In this document: positions 16,954 to 24,445 of the stretch, one piece after another | Position numbering within the stretch: the first letter of the stretch is position 1 | Layout of the letters: each line of letters starts with the position of its first letter | Assembly: GCF_014224355.1 (NCBI RefSeq) | Contig: NZ_VNWP01000004.1 | Coordinates: forward strand, 1 to 64,000 | Length of the DNA: 64,000 nucleotides | Origin: Synechococcus sp. BSA11S | Lineage (GTDB): Bacteria > Cyanobacteriota > Cyanobacteriia > PCC-6307 > Cyanobiaceae | Reading direction: 5' to 3' | The notes under the pieces: model-generated | Databases searched by the model: none | Told to the model about the DNA's origin: nothing | Seen by the model: only the letters and a program-made list of their open reading frames with translations | Position numbers and translations under genes: made by a program

Positions 16954-17340
16954 ATGACCACGCCCCAGATTCACACCACCCTGGTGCTGGCGGCCGATCA
17001 GCCCGATCGTCTCGCTGGGTTCTATGCCGCCCTGCTCGACACCCGCGCCGAGCAGGGGCTCCAGGCGCAGCACTGGCGGTTGGCCTGGCCCGGTGGTGGC
17101 CGGCTGGAGATCTATGCCCCTTCTTCCAGCCGACCCCAGCCCCGCAGCTCCGGCCGCCTGGCCCTCTGCCTGCAACGCTCCTGCTCAGCCGCGGATCGTC
17201 TCCAGCAGCTGCAGGCCTGGGTGGAGCAGGCCATGGCTCTGGGGGCCATGGCCCCGGAGGCCCCCCGGCTGGAATCGTTCGGTGCCGAAGCCTGGCTGCA
17301 CGATCCAGAGGGAAACCGGCTGCTGCTGCTGGTCTGCTGA
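16954..17340 (+). CDS. VOC-superfamily (glyoxalase-like) protein
   Basis: A 128-residue single-module VOC protein starting MTTPQIHTTLVLAADQ at 16954. It shows the betaalphabetabetabeta pattern DRLAGFYAALLDT, LAWPGGGRLEIYAP, SGRLALCLQ and the C-terminal EAWLHDPEGNRLLLLV. The D-P-E-G-N-x-L close is the hallmark of the family. Substrate and metal are unknown. The open frame extends upstream but overlaps the divergent phosphoesterase, so the short start is preferred. Confidence 0.72.
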   Translation: MTTPQIHTTLVLAADQPDRLAGFYAALLDTRAEQGLQAQHWRLAWPGGGRLEIYAPSSSRPQPRSSGRLALCLQRSCSAADRLQQLQAWVEQAMALGAMAPEAPRLESFGAEAWLHDPEGNRLLLLVC

Positions 17341-17436
17341 GACCAGCGTCCCGTGCGCTGAACCCCAATAGGCTGCTCCGGGCCAGAACCCTGGCTCGCC
17401 CTCCACCTGTGGGCACCAACCGATGCGAAGGATCCG

Positions 17437-17652
17437 ATGAGCAGCAACGAATTCCGCTACGAGCCGGTGGAGAAATTCGGCGAGGGTCTCACCACCAGCC
17501 GCCCCTGGAACACCACTGCCCTGGCCGGCGTGGAGCTGCTGAACGGGCGCGTCGCGATGCTGGGCTTCAGCGCGGCCATTGTGGCTGAGGGGCTCACCGG
17601 CAAGGGCATCGTCGGTCAGCTGCAGGCCGTGCTGGCCTGGTACCTCGGCTAA
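17437..17652 (+). CDS. High-light-inducible (Hli/Scp) chlorophyll-binding protein
   Basis: A 71-residue single-helix LHC-like protein. The chlorophyll-binding motif VELLNGRVAMLGFSAAIVAE (E-x2-N-G-R-x-A-M-x-G-F) forms the membrane helix at about residues 32-52, preceded by a polar N-terminus. Hli proteins bind chlorophyll and carotenoid, protect PSII assembly intermediates and are induced by light stress. Start supported by AAGGAT just upstream. Its stop overlaps the stop region of the convergent PEBP gene by four bases. Confidence 0.9.
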   Translation: MSSNEFRYEPVEKFGEGLTTSRPWNTTALAGVELLNGRVAMLGFSAAIVAEGLTGKGIVGQLQAVLAWYLG

Positions 17653-18239
17653 CGGCCGTAGAAGGAGGTGAAGGAGGCCTTGCCCAGGCTCTGGCTGTTC
17701 ACCATGAAGCCCACCAGGGCGGCTGAGGGTTCGGGGGGCAGCTCCAGGGTCTTCACTTTGAGCGCGTGCAGGGTGAAGGTGTAGCGGTGGGGGGCGTTGC
17801 CCACCGGCGGGCAGGGTCCGCCCCAGCCAGGGGTTCCGTAGTCGCTGCGGATCTGGCGGGCACCCGGCGGCAGGCCGGAGCCATCGCTGCGCCCCGCGCC
17901 GGTTGTCAGCCGTGAGCTGCTGACGGGGATGTCCACCATCAGCCAGTGCCACCAGCCACTGCCCCCGGTGGGGGCATCGGGATCGTGCACCAGCAGGGCG
18001 AAGCTCTGGGTCTGGGGAGGCGGCTGGCTCCAGCTCAGGGCCGGGGAGATGTTCTCCCCCTCGCAGCCGAAGCCGTTGTACACATGCTTCAGGCCAATGC
18101 TGCCGTTGGCCTCCAGGTCGGAGCTGCTCAGGCTGAATTGACCCGCGAGGGCCTCGGCCCCCAGGCCACTGATCACCACCGCCAGCAGGGCACTGGCGGC
18201 TCGCCTGATTCGGCGGGAGCGTTTGAAGATCGGCAACAT
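17649..18239 (-). CDS. Exported YbhB/YbcL-type PEBP-like protein
   Basis: A 196-residue protein with a signal peptide (RRAASALLAVVISGLGAEALAG). PEBP-fold signatures are GFGCEGENISPALSWSQPP, SFALLVHDPDAP, GWWHWLMVDIP and the C-terminal HRYTFTLHAL. The ligand pocket residues D-x-D-A-P and the H-W-x-x-x-x-I segment are intact. Bacterial members are described as Raf-kinase-inhibitor-like by homology only; the ligand is unknown. Monocistronic. Confidence 0.82.
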   Translation of the reverse strand: MLPIFKRSRRIRRAASALLAVVISGLGAEALAGQFSLSSSDLEANGSIGLKHVYNGFGCEGENISPALSWSQPPPQTQSFALLVHDPDAPTGGSGWWHWLMVDIPVSSSRLTTGAGRSDGSGLPPGARQIRSDYGTPGWGGPCPPVGNAPHRYTFTLHALKVKTLELPPEPSAALVGFMVNSQSLGKASFTSFYGR

Positions 18240-18285
18240 GGAGGGGTGAGCTTTATGGCCTGAGGCTATGCGCCCCGGGCCTGAA

Positions 18286-18834
18286 TCAGAGGCAGCCCTG
18301 GACGGAGATGCGGTAGCTGAACCCCAGCGCGCCCGGGTCGTTGCTGGCCCCCACCTTGAAGTTCATCTGGCTGGCCTGCTTGCCGGCAACGGCGGGAAAC
18401 GGGCCGAACATGCGGCCGGTGCCCATGGGCGGATTCATGGTTTCATTCACCACCTGCAGTGAGCTGCCATCGCTGAATTTCATGAAGCCCTCCACCGGAT
18501 ACTTGGCGCCGGGGTCGGATGAATTGGCGGTGAAAAAGAACTTGTAGCTGGTGTAAGGCTTGTCGACGATGAAATCGGTGTTCCAGTTCGTCTTGCCGAT
18601 CAATTTGCCCCGACTCACCGACTTGGCCACGATCGGGGTCGTGCCGTTGCCGCCGATGGGATTGAGGAAGGTGCAGCGGGGCGCGGCCTGGGCAAGGCCA
18701 GCCCCAGGCAGGGCCAGCACCAGGCCGCTGGCGACGGTCAGTCCAAGGCCAGCGAGCCGACGGCCTGGGAGCGAATGACCTGAAAACGGTTGAAGCAGCT
18801 CAGTCGTTGTCTCATCGTTCATGGTCTTGGTCAT
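18286..18834 (-). CDS. Secreted protein of unknown function
   Basis: A 182-residue frame. A hydrophobic segment (AGLGLTVASGLVLALPGAGLAQA) at about residues 28-50 suggests secretion with cleavage after AQA. The mature part is rich in beta-type segments (SYKFFFTANS, VEGFMKFSDGSSLQVVNETM, SYRISVQGCL) and has two Cys, one near each end (PRCTF and QGCL), which could form a disulfide. Not recognised as a known family. It is downstream of the broken AI-2E gene on the same strand with a 170-base gap. Confidence 0.55.
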   Translation of the reverse strand: MTKTMNDETTTELLQPFSGHSLPGRRLAGLGLTVASGLVLALPGAGLAQAAPRCTFLNPIGGNGTTPIVAKSVSRGKLIGKTNWNTDFIVDKPYTSYKFFFTANSSDPGAKYPVEGFMKFSDGSSLQVVNETMNPPMGTGRMFGPFPAVAGKQASQMNFKVGASNDPGALGFSYRISVQGCL

Positions 18835-19002
18835 GGTCAGGCATCAAGTCCAGAGGACTGTTCATCCTGCCACTGCCGTCCCCATGGGGTAGTTCAAGAC
18901 TGGTGCTCCATGCAGGGATGAATGTCCGGCAACAGTGCATGCAGCACACAGCCGGGATCGGAGCGATCCAGGTCCACACCGTCAGGAGGGTGGTGTTCGA
19001 TC

Positions 19003-20084
19003 TCAGGCTTGTGATTCAGCCGATCTCGGTGTATCGGATGAGGGGTTGGAAGACCGCCAGTCGTCGCCGAGGGCTTGAACCATGCTTGCCACCGGAATCT
19101 CCACCAGAATTCCAGGCAGGCCGGCGATTTTTGCCCCCAGAAAGAGGGTCAAAAAAGCCAGAGTGGATTCAAACCCACCAGGCTGCCCATGACCCTGGGA
19201 ACAATGATGTTGTCGAGGATCTGACCAAGAACAAACGCGACTACGAAGACGGTGATCCCCATGGAAAAGTCGTGCAGCATCAGGAACAGGCTCACGCTCA
19301 GCTGGGCAATGGCACCCATGAAGGGGAGCAGGCTGAACAGTCCGATCAAGAAGCCAAACAACAGTGCAAACGGAACTCCAATCAGACCAAACACCACAGC
19401 AAGGGTAACACTGAATCCCACCGCCAGAATCAGTTGGCCATGGATGAATTGTTGAAGGCGTTTGGGTGGACCACTGCGAATCCGGAATCGCCACCAGACT
19501 GGCAACCACTCTGTGACCCCATTCCAGGCAGCAGGCCCGCCCAACAGCAGGAACACCGTCAGAATGATGGTGATGAACAGCCCAAGTCCAGCACTCATCC
19601 CAGCATCGAGAAGACTGGGTAGTGACCCGATCAGAGTTTCAGTGGCTGCCGTCAAGTGTTGGCTGACCAGTGTCATCAGATTGTCTGGATTGATCGATGT
19701 ATCCTGAATCCAGTCCAGCTCCAGGAGGCGGGACAGCAAACCCTGGGTTGAATCGATCCAGGTCGGCATGTCATTGATCAGTTTCTTCAACTGGCTGGCC
19801 AGCAAGGGCAACAGCAGGGCAATGACTCCACCGCCCAGTACCACGGCAACAAGCAAGATCACCAGAAGGCTTTGTCCTTTGCTCAGCCCCCACCTCGCCA
19901 GGCGGCCTCTGGGGAGGTCAAGGATGATGGCCAGCACCAGCGCCAGGGTGAAAAGCGTCAGGAAGGGATGGAGATAGCCGAGAATCTGCAGCAGGACCCA
20001 GGCATTCAGGAACCAGAGAGGCAGCAGCAGGCTGTTGCGAAACCATTGGGTCTGGTTCCATGGGTTGCCATCGGTCTTGGCCAT
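19003..20084 (-). pseudogene. AI-2E family transporter, broken by a single-base frameshift in a T tract
   Basis: Start ATG at 20084, preceded by AGGTGG nine bases upstream. The first frame encodes several membrane helices typical of the AI-2E/YdiK-PerM family (LPLWFLNAWVLLQILGYLHP, LVILLVAVVLGGGVIALLL, FGLIGVPFALLFGFLIGLFS, LGQILDNIIVPRVMG) up to SLVGLNPLWLF-stop at 19149. The missing C-terminus, LTLFLGAKIAGLPGILVEIP and so on, continues in another frame to 19003. The switch coincides with a run of six T on the coding strand (19151-19156); seven T would restore one frame of about 360 residues. It may be a true pseudogene, a phase-variable gene, a transcriptional-slippage gene or a sequencing error. 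Confidence 0.75.
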
Positions 20085-20530
20085 CAAGCAAATCCACCTG
20101 AAGGATATAGTTTCCCCCCCCGGTTGCAGGCAAGCCAAGGTCAGGCTTGGATCGGCTGTCATGTTTAGGCATCTGCGCTGGTGTTGAGGCCCATCCCCCT
20201 TGCAAGGCCCTGGTTCGCCCACCCGTGGCCTTGCCCATCTCGGCCACGACCAGGTCAGATCAGACGCGAAGGCCCATCAAGGAGCGTCTGAGCCAGACGG
20301 CGTGAGTGAATCCTTTTGTGGTCATCATTGAATTTTCACTGTTTCCTTTTTCGCCTGCTCGGGGGCGGCAAGGTCGGTGTCGTCATTCAAAGCGATCCTC
20401 TTGGATCTATCCTTGCGCGAGGAACCCTGGCTGGCCAATCATTTGGAACAACTCCATGTTGTGCACCCAACCTCTCTGATGCCACAGGAGTGGCAGTTCC
20501 TGATCCTGAGCCGTCGATCCTGATACCGCC
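20085..20530. other. Divergent intergenic region between two broken transporter genes
   Basis: A 446-base stretch between the AI-2E gene (minus) and the CDF gene (plus), which should hold both promoters. It contains an inverted repeat CAGACGC (20261-20267) / GCGTCTG (20284-20290) with a 16-base loop. No ORF with protein-like content and no RNA gene was recognised. Confidence 0.3.
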
Positions 20531-21473
20531 ATGCATGAAGTCACTAGCGAGCGGCGGTCGATGCGGACCGCCACCGGCTTGAATCTTCTGATGGGTGTGG
20601 CCGGGATTCTGGCCTCCTGGTGGACCCAGGCCCAGGCTCTGGCCCTTGACGGGCTGGTATCCGGGCTTAATGCAATGGCCATCATTGTGGCTGCGAGGTT
20701 GAGCGGAAGCCTTGGCCGACCGCAGGATCGTCGCTATCCATTCGGGTACTGGTCCCTAGAGACCATCTACCTGGGTGGGCGCTCACTGATGCTTCTGGGC
20801 ATTATTGCATTCGCTGCGATCTCATCGATCGAAAGGATTCTCAGTTACATGATCAATGCGGATGGTGCCGTTCCACCACGTTTTGACCTGATTGTCCCTT
20901 ACTCCGTGCTCCGTGCTGATGGTGGCTCTTTGTCTTGTGATGGCCGCCACCCACCATCGCAACTGGCTGCGAGGAGGCCGGCAGAGTCGGTTGCTAGCGA
21001 TTGAAGGGCGGGGGGCTTTGCTTGATGCCGGGATCAGCGCTGGTGTTGGTGTTGCGTTCGCCTTAACGCCTCTGCTCTCGGCCACGCCACTGGAGTGGGT
21101 CATCCCGATCAGTGATGCCATCGTTGTGTTGGTGCTTTGCGGCTTGTTGGTGAGATCACCTCTGCGCAGCCTGATGGCTTCTGTCGCTGAGTTGGGAGGA
21201 GAGTCAGCCCATCCCAGCATTCAACGCCAGGTGATCAACCATGTTTCGCCTGAGCTCACTGCTCTGGATATCACCCTTGTGGATTTAGCTCTGTTCCCTT
21301 CGGGCAGGGCCTTGCAGGGCATCCTCTACCTCGATCCCCATCGCGCCATGGTCTCTTCAGAGGTGGATCAACTGCGGGATTCTCTGGAGCGATTGTGTCG
21401 CTCTCGGTTTCCAATCGTGACATTGGAGGTTGCTCTCAGTCAACGAGAAGCGCTGCTTGGAAAACCTGCTTGA
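20531..21473 (+). pseudogene. CDF-type cation efflux transporter, frame broken by a 7-bp duplication
   Basis: Frame one from 20531 gives SERRSMRTATGLNLLMGVAGI, DGLVSGLNAMAIIVAARLSG (D in TM2, as in cation diffusion facilitators) and DRRYPFGYWSLETIYLGG. It then becomes nonsense after DLIVPYSVL. The rest, VALCLVMAATHHRNWLRGG, LLDAGISAGVGVAFALTPLL, SDAIVVLVLCGLLVRSPL and a C-terminal cytoplasmic domain, is in another frame to 21473. Removing one copy of the tandem CTCCGTG at 20902-20915 restores one protein of about 311 residues. The family exports Zn, Fe, Mn or Co from the cytoplasm; metal specificity is not predictable. Confidence 0.8.
20902..20915. repeat. 7-bp perfect tandem duplication in the CDF gene
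   Basis: CTCCGTG at 20902-20908 is repeated at 20909-20915. Deleting one unit joins CCT TAC TCC GTG to CTG ATG GTG GCT and gives an unbroken CDF reading frame. A seven-base unit changes frame with every gain or loss, so it can act as an on/off switch. Confidence 0.85.
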
Positions 21474-21498
21474 TCCGAACTCTCCTGAAGTCTACTCT

Positions 21499-21955
21499 CT
21501 AAGGGGCAGATCGTGAGGCAGGGTCAGCTTCGGCGCTCGGCTGTGAATGGGCATCGGCGAGATCGTGAATCTGTTCCAAATAGCTGGTGTAGGTGGGCGA
21601 TCCATCGGGGGCGTAGTTGAGGTTCTTGTACAGCCCGGTTAAACGGGTGAATAAGTCTCGCACAGTTGCCTTGTCGTCGAATGGATAGGTGCGGTCGATC
21701 AGCCTGCAGACCAGATCAAACGAAGTTTTCTGTCGCTCGATCGGACAGCTGGAGCCCACCTCATCGTAAGCGTCCTGCTGGAGATAGACCATGTCGATGA
21801 AGAGAGACTTCTGATAGAGAATGAAATTCTCGATGGTGACCCCTTCCTCGCCGGTCACCTGAATCATCTGGTTCACGGCATCTCCGCGGCGCAGCAGGTC
21901 GTTCATGGCCCGCACATGGGGCACCCAGTCTGGGGCGACATGTCTGCTGAACCAT
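21499..21955 (-). pseudogene. C-terminal fragment of a V-type ATP synthase A subunit
   Basis: The open frame carries the C-terminal helical domain of V/A-ATPase catalytic subunit A: LLRRGDAVNQMIQVTGEEG, YQKSLFIDMVYLQQDAYDEV and a final segment with FTRLTGLYKNLNYAP. Upstream in frame, FDQLQGWFSRHVAPDWVPHV still fits the family, then a TGA stops it near 21970. The nucleotide-binding domain (Walker A) is absent, so only about the last quarter of a 580-residue subunit is left. The neighbouring plus-strand fragment shows that this is a recombination junction. Confidence 0.72.
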
Positions 21956-21990
21956 CCCTGGAGTTGGTCAAAGTAGCGCGATCAGGAGAT

Positions 21991-22125
21991 CAGGATGTCG
22001 GCCTGGCCCTTGGCGCCCAGGCCGGCGAACCTCGATTGTCTGAAGTGTTGCGGGAGGCTGGCTTCAGAAGTGTGCGCCGCGCCGCTGAAACGCCGTTCAA
22101 CCTGATTCTCGAAGCACGCAAGTAA
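21991..22125 (+). pseudogene. C-terminal fragment of a class I SAM-dependent methyltransferase
   Basis: The frame reads DVGLALGAQAGEPRL, then SEVLREAGFRSVRRAAETPF followed by NLILEARK and a stop. This is the very conserved C-terminal end of a large group of bacterial methyltransferases (typically VGLALGAQAGExRLxEVLxEAGF…RRAxETPFNLVLEARP). Only about 45 residues remain; the SAM-binding domain is missing. The homology starts within 40 bases of the point where the opposite-strand V-ATPase fragment begins. Confidence 0.65.
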
Positions 22126-22158
22126 CGCGGCCCAGGGTGCTACAGCGGGGCGGCCCGA

Positions 22159-22539
22159 TCAACGGGGTGGCCCGTTGTAGATCAACTCCTCCACCACGCG
22201 GCCGTCCGGGGAGATCTGGATCTCCGTTTCCAGGGTGGGCGGCAGGTCCCTCTCCTGCCAGGCGGGGGGGCCACCCATGAAGCGGAAGATGAAACCATCG
22301 CTGTCGTTGCTGATCAGGCAGGGATTGTCGGGATCAGCGGTGGCGAACATGCAGCTGGCCGGGCGGTAGGCCTGGAGCCCTCCGTTGATCTTCACAGCAC
22401 GGGTGCGGGCCATGTTGATGGCGCGCACCGCTTCGACCGGCACGCGGTCCTGGGCCTGGAGTGGCAGGGTCGCGCACAGCAGGGCCGAAACACCACCGAG
22501 AACGAGGCGTTGGGAAAGGTTTTTGGTTCGGAGTTGCAT
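22159..22539 (-). CDS. Small secreted protein of unknown function
   Basis: About 126 residues from the ATG at 22539. A signal peptide is clear (NLSQRLVLGGVSALLCATLP, cleavage near LQA-QD). The mature part begins with a helix (PVEAVRAINMARTRAVKING) and has two Cys 12 residues apart (PASCMFATADPDNPCLISN), then a beta-rich end (FIFRFMGGPP, TEIQISPDGRVVEELIYNG). No family recognised; the extracytoplasmic site and a likely disulfide are the only functional hints. Confidence 0.55.
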   Translation of the reverse strand: MQLRTKNLSQRLVLGGVSALLCATLPLQAQDRVPVEAVRAINMARTRAVKINGGLQAYRPASCMFATADPDNPCLISNDSDGFIFRFMGGPPAWQERDLPPTLETEIQISPDGRVVEELIYNGPPR

Positions 22540-22743
22540 GGACACCCGCAGCAGATACCCTTGCTCTAGGAACGGACCTCCCGACTGGCAAGGTGTAAGG
22601 ACAGGTTGTTCACTTTGAGTTGATCCTCTTGTGAGGGGAAGCTGGCAGACAGCCACCAGGTGCTTTTCATAGAGAGTGCGTTGCTGTTCTTATCCTGGAG
22701 GAATCCCGTCGCATCAACGACTGATACAGAGGCAATTGTTGCC

Positions 22744-23268
22744 TCAAGTTTCTTTTGTCTTGGAACTGGGCTTCGATCTCCTTTGTCTGACAACTGCTTT
22801 TTGCATGAACAAGTTGTTTGGAATGGAGAGCACAGATCCGTCGCCACCCTGTAAAACGACAAAGAATAGCCCAATATCGAGGATCGTGCCTTCTACGGCG
22901 AATTCAACATCAAGAATTTTCACCTTATCGCCAATGCCTGCGGGATGGCCAAAAAAGATGATTATCGTTGATGTGATATTTGATAAAATTGACCATTGCG
23001 CAAAGAATGCGATTCCAAGGATTGTCAGCATTGATGATACGAAGAAGATCAGCTCAGATCGTTCAACGCCCCAGATTGAGAGAAAGCCACCGACAATCAC
23101 AAAGAATAGCAAAAAGTCTATAATCTTTGTGATCACTGTGGCCCTGGGTTTTCCGTATGAGTATTTTCGCTGAGCGGCTTTGATGGCTGCAACGATGATT
23201 CGTCTTGCCACAGCGGAGGCAAGCAAGACGGCAAGTGTCTCAAGGATCTGGGCGGTGTATAGTTCCAT
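22744..23268 (-). CDS. Small MscS-type mechanosensitive channel
   Basis: A 174-residue protein with two or three membrane helices (ETLAVLLASAVARRIIVAAI; ATVITKIIDFLLFFVIVGGF; LIFFVSSMLTILGIAFFAQW) and then the MscS beta domain: SNITSTIIIFFGHPAGIGDK, EGTILDIGLFFVVL and VLSIPNNLFMQKAV. The G-D-x-V and I-P-N-N signatures are family hallmarks. The C-terminal alpha-beta vestibule is missing, as in minimal MscS relatives. It would release solutes on hypo-osmotic shock. The gene is clearly AT-rich against its neighbours, which suggests transfer. Confidence 0.8.
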   Translation of the reverse strand: MELYTAQILETLAVLLASAVARRIIVAAIKAAQRKYSYGKPRATVITKIIDFLLFFVIVGGFLSIWGVERSELIFFVSSMLTILGIAFFAQWSILSNITSTIIIFFGHPAGIGDKVKILDVEFAVEGTILDIGLFFVVLQGGDGSVLSIPNNLFMQKAVVRQRRSKPSSKTKET

Positions 23269-23481
23269 TTTATTTGATTCGAGTTGATTGAATGATTTTA
23301 GGAATTGCCTGCTGATATCGCTGCTTCTCTCTCTTCTCCACCCTATGCCATATACATGTCAGAGGAAAAGGCCAGCCACAGCACACTCAGAAGAAGCATC
23401 AAAGATTGCCCCTGTCTCGATCAGCAGATTCTGCTGAGCACCAAGTCCCTCAGCGCCGCTGGCCACGGCTGAGGCATCACC

Positions 23482-24390
23482 TCACACCCCCTCCCAGATC
23501 ACGGCGATCCAGCGGTCGCCTGTGAACAAGCCCTTACCCCAGTTTTCCTCCAGATCCTGCAGGGGTTTGGCAGCTACAGCCTGCTCGGCGCTCAATCCTT
23601 GCTGTTTCAGAGCCGAAAGACGCTTGCTGGCGGTGGCGAGCATGGTGCGATAGCTCTGCAGCTCAGTTTTGCCCCCCACGGCTCCATGCCCGGGGATGAT
23701 GCGGGTTTGCGGCCCCGCGAGGACAAGAACACGGTCCACTCCGGCGATCGCCCCAGAGAGGCTGCCGCCATTGGTGGTGTCGATGAATGGATACATGCCG
23801 TTGAACCACACATCACCGGTATGAATCACGTCGGCTGTGTTGAAGTGCACGATGGCATCGCCGTCCGTGTGAGCGCCAGGCAGGTGCAACAGGTCGATGG
23901 TCTCGTCATCGATGTGCAGCCGCAGTGTGTTCTCGAAGGTCAGCACCGGCAGGGCCTCGGGCGTAGCTGGTGGGGTCACCCTCTCGAATGCCGGGATCCT
24001 GGAGCCCTCGGCCAGACGCTTGCGCACATTCGTCTGGGCCACGATCGTGGCGCCGCTGCGGGCAAAGCCTGCGTTGCCGTCGGTGTGGTCGTGATGGAAG
24101 TGGGTGTTGACCAGCCAGGACGGATCTGTACCGCCCAAAGATCTGACGGCCGCCCGCACGGGCACGGCCAACCGCGCAAATTTGGAGTCCACCAGCAGAG
24201 TGCCTTCCGAGCCGGTGAGCACCCCGATATTTCCGCCCTCTCCCTTGATCATCGCCACGGACCCCCGCACAGGTGATGCCGCGACCGTCTCGGGCTCAGC
24301 GCTGAAAGCAGTCAGCTGTGGATGACTGATCAGGTCGATCAGCAGAGCCGCAAACAGGCCAAGTGCGAGCAGAGCACGGGAACGATGCAT
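23482..24390 (-). CDS. Exported MBL-fold metallo-hydrolase
   Basis: About 302 residues from the ATG at 24390 (MHRSRALLALGLF), which gives a good signal peptide. The metal-binding motif is complete: VNTHFHHDHTDGN (H-x-H-x-D-H), LPGAHTDGDAIVHF, VIHTGDVWFNGMYPF and IIPGHGAVG. This spacing fits the periplasmic MBL hydrolases of the SoxH/quinoprotein-relay or lactamase-like group. Substrate unknown. A GCGATCGC (HIP1-type) octamer lies in the gene at 23744. Confidence 0.8.
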   Translation of the reverse strand: MHRSRALLALGLFAALLIDLISHPQLTAFSAEPETVAASPVRGSVAMIKGEGGNIGVLTGSEGTLLVDSKFARLAVPVRAAVRSLGGTDPSWLVNTHFHHDHTDGNAGFARSGATIVAQTNVRKRLAEGSRIPAFERVTPPATPEALPVLTFENTLRLHIDDETIDLLHLPGAHTDGDAIVHFNTADVIHTGDVWFNGMYPFIDTTNGGSLSGAIAGVDRVLVLAGPQTRIIPGHGAVGGKTELQSYRTMLATASKRLSALKQQGLSAEQAVAAKPLQDLEENWGKGLFTGDRWIAVIWEGV

Positions 24391-24445
24391 GGCTGAATCA
24401 GGCGCGATGAGGCGCATTCTCCAGGACCCCGGTTGACGTCAGGGG

